In this document: one piece after another, positions 1 to 12,885 of the stretch
How positions within the stretch are numbered: position 1 is the stretch's first letter
Layout: each line of letters begins with the position of its first letter
Source of the DNA: Straminergon stramineum
Lineage: Eukaryota; Streptophyta; Bryopsida; Hypnales; Calliergonaceae
Length of the DNA: 64,000 nt
Assembly (NCBI GenBank): GCA_963920665.1
Contig: OY987264.1
Location: 24,098,906-24,162,905, forward strand
Reading direction: 5' to 3'
Program-made: the position numbers and the translations under genes
The notes under the pieces: generated by a model
Seen by the model: the letters and a program-made list of their open reading frames with translations, nothing else
Told to the model about the DNA's origin: nothing
Databases searched by the model: none

Positions 1-3000
1 GAAACTGTGCACCGAAGCTGAATTCAATAGTAATATTGTGAAGAGCTTGTAATTCTTTCACAATAATGGTAGTCTGAAACATGAACTTCCTACAGAAAAG
101 GTTTCCACTAAACGTTTGCAAGGAACATGAACTTTGAAACAAGAAAACATCAGTTTCAACTCTTTGTTCACATCAACTTCACCTACAACAAGAAATCCTG
201 ACTTTCCACCTCATTCCCAAGAAGTACATGAATTGTTCATGTTCGTCCATGATTTTTAAGCTTCATTACTATTTGAATGGTAGGACTAGCATATGTAGGA
301 AGTCAATAAGACAGTACCTATACAAGCAAGTGCTGAGCGCATTCTCCAAGGACAGCATCCACCTCTTTCCTACTTCCGTTACCTGAACATGTTCTCTTTG
401 ATGTACTTGCAATGCCAATGACGCATCTCCCACCAACACATGCGCCATCCTGTAATTGAGCTTCAGCTAAACAAGGTGAAAGCCCCTCTAGGCATGTCTT
501 CCTTCGAAATGTGTTCGGTAGTGAACGCCTTCAATTTCTTACTACAACTCTTGATCTTCAAGGCACTTTATAGCTTAGCAACATGTACCTCTACATTTCG
601 AATGTGTGCATACTCTCTTTTCACATAGTAGGCTTCCATCACATTGGGAATGGTCTATATTTTTTTCACACTACATGGAAGGAAAAAGCACAATTGATTA
701 CAGAGGGTGCTCAGTAATGAACTACACTTTGAGATTATGTGGACTCCTCTCCCACATGAATAACTTCCTATACATGATAGACAAACTTTTGTGTACAAAC
801 TTACTAGCTTACCATTAGTGTTAAGTGAGGCCACACCAACCTTGTCATCGGCTAAAGTTGAAGTAGAAGACACTGAACAACCCCAAAAAATGTCCCCTCC
901 TAGTACAAAGGGAAGGAGTCTTGCATCCTTCGTTCCTGCATGCGCACTCATCACTTGAAAGGATGAGAAGCCAATATCAGTAGCCATTAGACTTCCCCTT
1001 ACATTAAGACATGCGTGTACATTTCAGTGACATTACTTCCTCTGGAAATAGTATGCACCCACTTCGCTCATTGTAGACTTCCACAATGTTTTCCTGAAAG
1101 GATAATCTATCTTCACATTATATATTGAAGCTCACAGGACTTACTACATGTGTTTATGCTTTTCTCTTCATTAGCTTTTAGCGTCATCAAGTGAACTGAA
1201 AATGTGTTATGACAATATTTTCAAGTAAGTGTTAATCGATTACAAACTAGAAATTGTGAACGACGAAGCCCAACATGAACAAAATGAACTTGCTCTCTCC
1301 TTTCAATGAATACGCTCATTAACATGTACATTTTTTGATTAGGTTCATACAAAAGCTAAAAGAAGGTGACTTGTCAATGTCATATGTAATGTCCTGCATA
1401 TCCACATAGAAATTTGTCAAATACTTCCGCGTCAAATACTCGCAGCCACAGGATTTGTTCTGTAGTCACTCTTGCTATTCCAGGCGTTTCTAGTGCAACC
1501 AATTCCGTTCTTTACATACATATGCTTCCCTTTGCAACGTCATAAAACTGCATAAAGGAACGGCACGCCCATTCTACTGTATTGTTAACAAGAAGAATAT
1601 GTCTCATCACTACCTTGTATAAAGCTCACCTGCCGAAGCTTATCTCCCGTTCCACTTCACTTCAAACTGTACATGCACCTTCATGGGTTACATGAATATG
1701 CGCGTTAGAAATGCTTACACGGTGTCTCCCTTTAGCTTCTTCATATAAAGTGCAATGTCGTTGCGCAGTGAAAGCATTGTGCTGTTGTGTTGTGGAATTC
1801 CAGTCCCTCTGACTTACTGTACATCTGCAAGTCAGAGAGCTCACAAATTACTTTCTGTACGATATGGCATGGACGACCTCCCAGTAATACAATTACGTCA
1901 CTTGCTAAAAACTTACACAAAAGCAACAGCAACAGCATTTGTATAGAATATTCAATGGACGCGCACCTCACAATAGACGAAGTCATAGATTATTGAAAAG
2001 CAGTTCATCTGAAGTGTAGAAGTGCTTACCAACTGATAACGCTGAATGACTTTCCCATGCTCTCTTCCAAAACATCATAAGAACACAATACATCCATTTC
2101 ATTCGTATGCACCAATTGCCTGAATTTCCGTCTTACCACATACATCATTCTCTTGTAGTTCTTCAAAGAAGACTGCTCTTCAAGTGTACTGAACTATCAT
2201 GACTAATGAGTCTCTACACATGCCATAGTTATTGAGGTCAATTCTAGAGGAGAACTTCTGTACAATTTTACTACATCTATGCACGACACAAATGAAAATG
2301 CTGTTCTGTCGCTTTCATTCCAGGTGCAACCCCTCCTATGTGAAAATGTACGAAGCTCACTTTTCATCCATTTCATAGAAAAGGAAGCACCAATTCAGTG
2401 AAGCTTCTGTATAGACTTTCATTCCTTGGAAGAAACAAAAAATTTAGCAACGACGATGAAACCTTTTTGTTGTTGGCTTCCTCCAGCGCCGTAACTCCGC
2501 TTCGTCAAATACAACTGCCACATATATTAGAAATAGTTGAATATTTTCAGAAATTCCATGAATTCTTCATTGCTATACATGAATGTCTGAAATCATGCTC
2601 CTTCAAATTGTATTGCCGCTTGCAATAGCAGTACAGACAGTGCTATCTTCCTCAGCCCTTCATTGTAGGTTAGTATTAAGCTACCAGTGTAGTCAAGCAA
2701 GAAGAAATACTATTGATACAACTCAAAATATAGTACTATGCAATCACCAAATTTTGTAGACAAGGAAAACTAGCCTCCCCACTTGGGAACCAGCTGTAGA
2801 AGGTTTGTTCATTTACCAAGAACTTTAGCGTGACATGCTATTACCTTCAAGAAGAATTGAGGCAACTTGTAGGTGCTGAAGCAAGGGTCTCCAGTTTCTA
2901 GTGTCTTCCATAAGCAACTGCTCCATTTCTACTGCTGAACATACTATATAAATCTCTGATCCAAATGACCGCTTCCTTCTCCTGCCAATGAAGAAACAAA

Positions 3001-6000
3001 CTATACTGAGCATCATCACTCATGACAAACTTTGTGTTCATATTCAATGAACTTCAAGGAATGCACCTTGAACTCGTTCCGCTGTCTGTGTCATTCAATT
3101 GATGCAACAAATAGTACACAACTTTTCTCAAAGCAATTGCAACAACTTCTTGCACTCGTAATGACGAAAATTTTGTCACATAGACGTCTTCTGCTGTCAA
3201 TGCGGCATGAGAGAGCAGTATGCATGATGTTCATCACATGCTTTTGATTACAATGGGAAGGTGACAACAATTCCTGCGTTCCGTGCTTTCTTAATTCATT
3301 ATGCTCTACTTGGCCTACCACTATGAAGTACAAGTAATAAGCAGTAAAAGAAGAACATACCACTAGTTTGCGGAACTATATCTTCGCCTTCTAGAAAAAA
3401 ATTCAGCACGATTGGAAACGGTGTTCTTCGTCACCTGTACAGCACCATCGAATTGTACACTGTTGTCAACAAAACAAAATATACTATCACCTCTTTGCCA
3501 TAAACGATTCCTTGTAGTCATCAACATCAATGAATCGTCGAAATGGGAGTGACTATATAATGACATTAGCTGTCCAATTGCACTACTGTCATGAAATACA
3601 ATGTCAAAAGCTCCTAAAGTCTTCCAATGTCCCACCTCCGCTTGGCACATTCTATGCACCTGTCGTCCTCCAAACACATACTACTGTCTGCATTGCCATA
3701 TGGGGCTACCAATGTCATGCTCTTGCAGTGCCATATCTATATGATGGAAAGAACTAACCGACACATGAAAGCGAAGAAGTGGTTGCTGTGAATGACAGTA
3801 TGGCATTCACATAACATTCGAGAATCACTATCAATGCTTGCTCATATATCTGCCTGCCCATAGGAAGAGGAAATTACAAACAACATCTTCCTAGTCCACC
3901 GTTTTCAAGTAACCATCACAATTCCATCCATGATGCTATATAGAATGTCACGCCTACACTAGAGCACTAAGTGCCTTTCCTGCCCTCCGAACATGACATT
4001 CATTCTACAGAAGCATAGCATTGTGTCCTCGAAACCTTGGAAGCATGTACGTGTCCTAGCTACTATGAATACACACACTGAACATGTTCTATACTCTCAA
4101 CATGCACACTTCATCATTATACACCCATTTGCATGCGATAATTGAATTTCATGCGTTTGTTAGGAATTACGTTGCTGAAGTCATATGACCTTTACACCAA
4201 CAAAAGAAGAATAAGACTATAATGAATTCCAGGAAGTTCACCCACCTGAGAACGTGCTAAGAAGAAAATGACGGTAGGATTGTTTTTGCATCACATTATA
4301 TTAACAATGTCCCCTGCCTCTAACTCCTTCAACTCTTAGGTTGTACTTCATGTGGCCAGTACTCTTCAACGGTTCCACCTGCACCTCATGCCAAGAACAC
4401 AAAGCATCAGAACTGTGCAAGTACTCCAAGAATCGACAATGACATGTACAAAATACAATCTTGGCATGCTTAATGAATTCTTCTTAATTCTAAATTGACA
4501 AGCGTACCCTCTACGGAGTGACATTGCTACAAAGGCTCTTCACTTCCCCACCCTCCATGAATATAGTAATTCCGCGTGAGGTCCACATTGTGCATGTCAG
4601 TACACATCCATACAATTTTTAGAGAGTGCCATTTCAGAAATAACAACTATTTTGCTACATGTACTGCTTTCGCACTCCCACTTCCTGGACAGCAAATACA
4701 ATTTCCAATGTCATAATCCTCGTCTACACTTTCTTTCAATAATAGAAATCTGTGAACTTTCCTTGCACTTCCACACTACAACTATCATGCACACCTTCTC
4801 TACAACAGATTGAAGACCTACTTCCACACATTCTGTAGTCCTTCTTAATTAAAGCAACTTGTTCACAACGCGAAACATCTCCTAGCACTACAAATTCAAG
4901 ACTGGCAAATTCTTTCCAGCGACATAGCTATATAGTTCTATAAGTTCTACATGTCCAAGAACTGGATCCCACACTACTACTAAACAACCGTCAACATAAG
5001 AACTATGAAGTGACATGTATGCATCCATTGAAATGATATTTTTCTATGATGTTCATTCGATTCTGTATATGAGATACGTACTTCGGATGTACCACAGCCT
5101 CTGATCACGGTATGGGAAACAAAGTCTTTTTCACCCCTTTCTCACATTAGCCCCTTTGCATATCCAACTTAGTTACTAGTTGTAACTGCACTATCCACTA
5201 CAAGTCTGCAGACATCAATGAACATGCATGACAACAAAGACGTCCATGTACACCTCATTCAATTCCATATACATACTTCACAACCTTCAGAGGTGCAGAA
5301 GTAGAAACTCTTCACCTATTTCCCTCCACTCACTAGTGGCACGAATGTTATACAATGACTATACAATGAAGACTGCGATTCATTAAGATATCAACTGACT
5401 AGTACGCATTCAATAGTGCTCCAAAATGTTGTGGACCTCCCAATTCTATTACTGGTAAGAAGGTCATAGCAAAAAAAACCCACTTCCACGCTTGCACAAG
5501 TCAACAAAAAATAATAATGAAGCTGTAGTGGATCTGGCCACCATGTAACAATGTCCTTCAGAAACGCCTAAGCAAAGGTCCAGCACTCCACTTTATGTTC
5601 ACCGTCATCTTCCACTTCTGATAGTGGCGCAGTTCGGGATAGCACCCTCTTCAAGCGTAAGCATTCGCGATTTCTGTCACTAGCTCCAGGAATGACAACA
5701 TGGTCTCCGTTGAATTGAAAGGAACAATTTGTCGTCCTAGAAGAAACTTGTACAACTTCGTACTCTCCAACAAAATCATGTCACCTACACCAATTGCCAT
5801 TCCCTACCCCCAAAAACAAAAATGAAGTGCCTGTGGGCTACCAAGTGCTCATGCTTTGAAAGTAAATGCTAATATTCAAGTATTGACTCAAGAATTGTAC
5901 ATTGTCATTGACTATTCAACACTTTTCTAGTACTGTAAAAGATAACTGCACCTCCTCTTGCTAAAACTATAGAACACGACAAGAGGTGGCAATGCAAGAA

Positions 6001-6386
6001 CTTATAGTTCTGGCCTTCAGTCCCCCTGAATGGATTCAAAGTCACTGTCCCTTCTGTGACCAACCTTATACATCGTTAGTATTGTTTGCATTCATGACAT
6101 GAAACAACAAGATAAGGACAAGCTTGTTCCTGCTGTACAGTCTTTGTAGTCTATGCTCCATAATGCGGTGCATGCTAGGAACTTGGATTGCATGCTTCGG
6201 ACAAGCACCTTCACAATATACATGTGAAACAAATACAATAGTACTTCTCTGTCATAGTACGTGCATACTTCAGAAGATTTGAATGCATGAGCACACATAC
6301 TTCCATTCTGACCAGTAGTAAAGGAAACAGAGACAACAACAAGTAACCATTCATATTGTAGACTACGGTACGAATATGTGCCATAC
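1..6386. other. Non-coding flank of the DNA-transposon region
   Basis: No convincing gene is visible. The open frames are at most about 110 codons, lack splice context and show no family resemblance. In lines I counted by hand the plus strand has about two to three times more C than G, and words such as acttcc, gtacatg and acatgaac recur. The texture continues up to the minus-strand gene that begins to read out at 6387, so this may be the 3' part or subterminal region of the same large element. No terminal repeat was found, and the left end of the element may lie outside the window. Confidence 0.4.
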
Positions 6387-9300
6387 CTTTCCACCTTTTC
6401 TATCGACCTTTTTGTTTCGTGACTTCAAATTCTTCCGTGCAGGCTGGATGATCTTCAGCGGGCTCTGTACTTTCTTCGGAAAAATCGGTGTCGACTCTTC
6501 CTCAACAAGTACTACTGTTGGCACTGAATTGGCGCCGACCTTCTGTTTCTTCAATGGCCAAGATTGTTTATCCAGCACTTCGTGAGGTTGGGCTCAAGGG
6601 CCCTGCACACCTCAATTCCCATTCAATACCGAACCCACTAATGAGTTTGTCTCTTTCATCCTCTCACAGCAATAATGTTGTGTATGATGAATATATGATG
6701 CAAACAACGTCTTCCGAGGAAGGTACATACAAGAGGCCAGTCTAGGGGCGGCATCTAAACTTCCCCCTTCTCTGTCATGCACATGATACAATATTATAGT
6801 AGGCAGCAGTACGGTACAACAGGATGAAGTGAAGAACTAATTCTTGCTTTGCACAAGTCTATGTGCTAAAAAACATTATTAGCAACAGAAGTTACAATGT
6901 AGAAGTGAAATGCACAGAACGTGCGGAAGTACTACTTCGTCCCCCTCTGCTGTGAAATTATAGACATGATGAAGTCCTTCTTTCGGTATTGGACAAAGCA
7001 CGGCTATAGAAGTAGCTAGGGCAACGTCAATTATTTTCATGCCTAATGTGGTTACCATTGTCATTCACGACATAACGACTGATGACTTATTTCTTGCTTG
7101 CAACAACGGAAGAATACTGCTGTGTAGTGTCAGTGGGCTCACCATCTCTACCTCAGGCTCTACCACATTTGTAGCCTGCAATATGCCCTCCATTTCTTCC
7201 TCATCGTCGGACATGTCTTCATCATCCCTCGAGTCGTTGTCTTCATCATCACAGGAGTCCGACTCGTCGCTGGAATCGTCATCCTTGCTATTGTTGTTGT
7301 CAGTTTGAATTGTTTTTTTGGCCCCCATTTCCTGAGAGCATAGTGGAATTGATACATCCTTCCCAGTGGCTGCAATTTCAAGACTGGATTCTGGGAACTC
7401 CTTCCCCGGTACATTACAAATAATCCCCTTCCACAATTCCAATTGCGGGGCCCAATTCGCCATGAACGTTTCAACTAGCTGCAATCGTTGGTCCAAACCT
7501 TTGCTTGCTACCACTACGGTAGTGTTCGCATTCGCGATGACACGTTGCCTTTTTCTTTTTGATGCTTCCTCTTGTAAAATCGCACATTGCTTTTCCACAG
7601 CTTCCTTCAGCTCCGCATCATAAGGTTCTTGTTTCAAATCTTATGCCTATCCAGGAGATGATAATGGACAATTCAGTTTCATGTACCTCGCCTCAAAATT
7701 CTGGAGTGAGCATGTACTACAAACATCCCGTAGTACTTGCACTCACAGCATATGTGGATGTCTGCTGGTTTGCCTTCAAGATTGCCACATGTGTTGTACC
7801 GAACCATGAAAGAAACCATTCTGCAATGACAGAGCTATACACATACAGAACCTGAGAACAATGCCTTCACAGTCATGGGCTGATTGCACAGAAGTGGAAG
7901 TGAAACAACACTTTCAGAAAATACCAATTGTAGAAGCATGATTTGCTCCAACGATTTCTTGGTTGTGTTCTTCGATGATCTCCCTCTAGCGATGGTTGCC
8001 ATTTGTGCTGATTTTTCCTTTCCCTCATCACTTTGCCGTCGTTGTACTAACACATCCTAGTAGTCTTTGGACAGATCGGAAGGTCTCGGTAAGCCTTTGT
8101 CTATCATCTGGTTAAGGCTATACCTGTACTGAATGAGTGTTGTACCTGCCTTCTTCTTCAAGTACCTGTCGCTCAGCCTGGAGGAGTCTCCGTAAATTTG
8201 ATAGTCGTGCATCAAACGTTGCAGGAGTCTGTCCTTTGCAGCACTTGTTTGACGCTCCCACCCCTCCGTTGGATCCATGTCCTTCACGAAGGATACTATG
8301 TCTGCATGAAATAATGTTGCCATTGTGCCTGAGGGTCGTCCACTTTTGTCCAACTGTAAAGGTCGGCGACCCATGGCTTCATCTGCCACTGACCCCGCCA
8401 CATTAGCAGAGGAAGGAGGAGGACTTGTGCCTTGCCTGCTTGTTACAGTGTAAGGCGGAACGGCCACAGGCGGTGATCTGGGACGGGCATATGCATCGGT
8501 AGGCAGTAGCGCGCGGTGGTCATACCTTGAATCTCCATAATACCGTTGATCTTGTTCATGTCGATGTCGCATGTCGAAATCTCTTCCGTGGCCATCATAA
8601 TACATCTCTACAGAGCAAACCAAGCGAATTGTATTGATTAGGTACATTGGTAATGTGCTAACACAATAACCTATTCAAACACTTGACGAAGTCATATCTT
8701 CTAAGCACTCTGCAAGGGACTACTGACCTCCATATATTGGACGTTGCAAGTCACATAGCGATTGTCGTGTGCACAAACTGTGGTCAAACAACACGACTAT
8801 TGACCTTTGCTTTAGACTTGCAACGTATGTATAGCAATTTAAAATTGGAAGACTGCCTTGGTTTTAGAGAACCTATGACCACTCGGGCAGCATGCTTTAC
8901 TCCAACAGTTACATGATTTACCTCGGCGATCAATGAAATCCTGGCGTCCTTCATAATGTCTGCTGCTACCACTATAGCTTCCCCCACGAGCATCAAAATC
9001 TGGTCCAACCTCATAACGCATAGGTGTCCATGGTCGTTGCAATGCACTACCGAATTGGGCCCCTGGAGTTGGTGTGTATGGAAAGCGATAGTCATCCCCC
9101 TATGGCAATGCTTGTCGTCAGACCGAGTGCGGTGGACGATAACCTCCTTCTGCCAGACGTGCAGCACCAACAATGTCTTCTTTCTGTTTCAATTCCTGCA
9201 TGTTGTGCTCATCTGGCTCTAGAAAAGTTGGTACAATCTCCAGTCCTGTAGTGGGCCCCTTTTCCTTCATGTTTGTTCGGTGTGGGGAGAACACTTCACA

Positions 9301-11158
9301 ATCCTCTTCCCCAGCATTCAAAGTTCGATTAGGTGATTGTGAAGCCTTCCGCTTTGAACCTGCTTTTTTCTTCATGTTCTTCTTCTGGTTTTTCGCTGGC
9401 CACGTGCCAAAACTCTTTGCAACCTAATGAAGGCAACACATCAAGGTCTTCGATGACATGAAACAAATGTAGCTGCACAAAAAGGGATAACAACAGTGGA
9501 TGTGTTCGTGAAGGTGCACCTTCACAAGTGCTAGAACTACTGCAACATTTTATTATGATGTTATTCCTCTATTTGTAAGTCAAGATAGGGAGAGGTTCAG
9601 GGTGTGACTTGAAATCACTCAGAGTGAAGATGTGCAAAGAACAATTTCTGCAAGTGGATACATATGTTGCATTCTACGCAAACAGAACAAGCATGTCACA
9701 ATACAACCGTTCACTCCAAAGCGGAATTCTGAATTCTTCACAACAATGGCATCCTGAACAGCAACGAGTCAGCAGTCTAGAATTGAATTGTCATTTTCTA
9801 GTAACAAAGTCTAGTATTCCTGAGAGAGTGCTTCCTCACGTGTATTTCTCTTCGTGAAGAGAACATGAGAGTCCTAGTTCGCGGTTTAGGGTCTGAAACA
9901 GACGTTGTACTAAAACGTGACATCAGGAAGACCTCAGTTCACAGAGGATGCGGGAATCTCTAGCTCGAAACAACAAAACATGTGTACAACCTCATGGTCT
10001 AGCAAAAGTTGTTATGGATCACTAGATGTAGACACATAAGACAAACTGTAATGAACGAGGTGTAACAAGTATATAGGCTTGTGGCTGTAGTGACATGGTC
10101 ACAATTTTTGTGCACCTCCAGGAAGGAAGTGACAACATCGTGATGGTCACGCACAAGAGTTTGAATGAAAAGAAGCCTAAATCTTGGCAAAAGCATTGTA
10201 AGAAAGTCGTGTGTTATGTACACCAAGTCATAGGAACTAGCAGACGTGTTTTCGACGAACACACGGTCAAAGCATACCCGGGAAAACACGAAGTCGTTCT
10301 GTGGCACCTGTGAACAAGCAAATTTGTCTTCGCTGCACTACTGGCTCGGACTAGCGTCTGACATCTCTCGTCTAACCAAACAGGATGGTCACTAGACAGA
10401 GAAGGCATACAATCTTGGATTACATTCACAGGTAGAAGATGCAATTGGGGCTTGCCTCTCAGGTGAATGAAATCCGCTACGGAAAAGCGCTTGTACGACA
10501 ATTGCTGCAACGTGACGTAAGCATTTCTACAATAATTAAACATGAATACCTAGAGAACCCTATAGTGCATTTATAATTGTGGCGAAAAGCCTATTCCATG
10601 AACCCTAAGGCGAATGTAGGGAAAGAAGGTGTTGGACTGTACACTATCTGTGCCTCCTCGGAACGCATAGTGACACCAATAGAAGAGGAATAATGAAATG
10701 CCTAACAAAGTCTGGCACGCCTAACGTATTCTATGATGCTGTTGCTGACAAGAATACTTCAAGAAATGCGCTCGTTTGCAGAATTCATAGGGTTTCGCAT
10801 TCTAGCATACCTGTGCGTCTACGGAATTGTAGTGAACACCTGACGTTCCGCTCCCTGCAGCTGCGGCAAGAAGATTGTTGCGCCGTGTCCTCCTCAAGGC
10901 AACAGAGTCTTCATTCCGTTGGGGTTCTTGTCGTCGTTGTCTCCGTTTTGCTCCGTTGCCTTTGTTGCGTACAACAGAAGTGACCTCTCTGGAGAAGAGC
11001 GGCCGCAGCGCTGCAACTTCTTTGAATCCGGCAGCAAGTAAGTGACTCTGCACTGCATCGTGCAACGCCTTCTTCGTGTTGTTTCGATGCTCTTTGTACG
11101 CAGTAATGGGAACATTGTCGTCAATCAAAGTTAATGAAGTCATCATACTTGGCGGCAT
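6387..11158 (-). pseudogene. Multi-exon gene of unknown family, divergent to the CACTA transposase gene, with in-frame stops
   Basis: I do not recognise the family. Coding-like exons on the minus strand are: 11158-10840 (starts MPPSMMTSLTL, basic end, donor GTGTTC); possibly about 10525-10315; 9423-8922 (acceptor ATTAG, donor GTAAAT; lysine-rich start resembling a nuclear localisation signal, then a Gly/Tyr/Arg-rich stretch); 8607-7925 (acceptor TGTAG, phase matches the preceding exon; helical region around WERQTSAAKDRLLQRLMHDY); about 7640-6880 (a KRKRQR cluster and a long Asp/Ser/Glu acidic tract); and about 6600-6387 (basic, donor GTATGG). In-frame stops interrupt these exons: TGA 9118-9120, TAG 9100-9102, TAG 8057-8059, and perhaps TGA 7065-7067. 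The frame stays open and protein-like on both sides of each. The mixed basic/acidic make-up and head-to-head position suggest a CACTA accessory protein (TNPA/ORF1-like role). That is inference; exon ends outside those named are uncertain. Confidence 0.5.
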
Positions 11159-12885
11159 AGTATGTGCAATTGCGATATCGAAATCCGTAGTCGCGCGAGT
11201 GCGATACTACAGTCGACAACTAAAGTGAGTTCGTCAATGATAATGGTAGCAGCTAGGCTATGCTACCACGTAGGACGTCACTGTACATGTACTATAGTAT
11301 CGTTTGAAATAGTAAATGCCATTTATACAGTGCCAGTGTATTTGTGGTCCTCCTAATCAAAAGTTCAGTTTGAAAGGGGAAAGTAATGCCTCTATTAAGT
11401 TGCTAAACGGCTATCTACAAACCTGTAACTCCCCCTAAATGAGGACCAGAACTGTACACGAAGAAACGGTTGCAGCACATGCGCTTCATGTTCAGAATGT
11501 GCGTGTTGCGAACGTGCTGTTCAAGGAAGCAGTTGTCAATGTCTGGAATAGAAGTTGAATCCTCTCTATGCATGTCCTGCAAGGACTATTATTCATTTTA
11601 GGTGCATGTGGTCAAATTGAAAATGTGGAATACCTCGCAGTAATAGAGGGTATTGTAACACCTGTATATATAAGGAAATTTAGGTGTTGGCCCATGGCGG
11701 AGGCGGAGGATGGATTTAAGGACATTAGAGAAGTCAGACGTGAAGCACAGTATTTGAATCGCGTATTTCGAAAAAGCCTTCCAATACCGCAAACTTGTAC
11801 AGCACTGCCTGAATTTGAAGAAATTGTGAGAAAACTATGGAGAATTTCAAGTTATAGGGGAACTTGTATATGATTGTATTAAACATATTGTAAGTTTTGC
11901 CTCATGACCAGAAAGAAAAAGGGAACGTATGAAGGTAACTTTAAAGGTGTAGTTTGGGTGAAGTACTTGTCATTGTCATTGACACCTAAGAAGTGAATGC
12001 AAGCTGCCATGACATTTTCAGTGAGTTCAGTGAGTTCACATCTTAGTAAGATTAGTGAACGGCAGCCCTCATGAAAATCGTCTATGAAAATGGGATACCG
12101 ACAAAGGTCGACATCTATAATTATTGTTGCCCAGGCTATGGAACATGAAGTCCATGTTCGTGCAACAACATGTTTCGAAGAGAACAACAGTATGTATACG
12201 GAAAGTAGAAAGATAGCAAACCATAGGGGAGCCAATGGGAAAACCATGACTATAGCACGAACGATTTCTTTCTTGCGTGCTGTAATTTTGAGTCGTTGTG
12301 TAAAGCAAGAATACACATTGAGTACGACGTACTAGTTCCTCAAATTTTGCCTTCTAAAGGAATTTAACCATACATATTCTGTAGTAGACAATATAGGTAG
12401 ACTTTGTATAGGTGTCATGAAAGGTGTTCAAATACAATTGAAGGGGAAGTACTAATTAATGGTGGACCCCATTCAAGCATTATAAAATTTTGAAGCCATA
12501 TCTTAGCGGATAGATATTTCTTTGCTTGCTTCGTGCATGTTGTTTGCACGTGAGTGCTACTTTCTATGTTTTCTACAAGAAGTCGTACTTTTAGACATGA
12601 ACAATAAGTAGGAATTTGGCACAGCACATGAATGAACATGTGAACAGGGATCAAGCATGATTTTATTAATTACAGATGTTGGTCCCAAAAGTAGAGGAAA
12701 GCAATTGAAATTGAAACTAGCAGTATATCATTTGCTATGTATGTCTACGACAAAGCATGGAAAGACGTGTTGTTCTTCAATCTTCAACTCTTATGAACAA
12801 AGAGAAAGTGTTGAAGTCATTTTTTTCCTGCCAAATTGTGTTGGATAACACGTTCTTGTACTATGTGCACACAAAGGCAGCTGCA
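11159..12885. promoter_or_regulatory. Divergent intergenic region between the accessory gene and the TNP2 gene
   Basis: About 1.7 kb separates the two opposed start codons (11158 minus, 12886 plus) and presumably holds both promoters and untranslated exons. A plausible acceptor (cacacaaag) precedes the TNP2 start. An open plus-strand stretch at about 11690-11873 (GFKDIREVRREAQYLNRVF ... ALPEFEEIVRKL) slightly resembles the start of the later DUF4216 exon and could be an exon remnant. No clear TATA element was settled on. Confidence 0.3.

Noticed and set aside
655..987. 110-codon minus-strand ORF in the left flank
   Set aside because: No family resemblance, no splice context, and the length is expected by chance in this amount of sequence.
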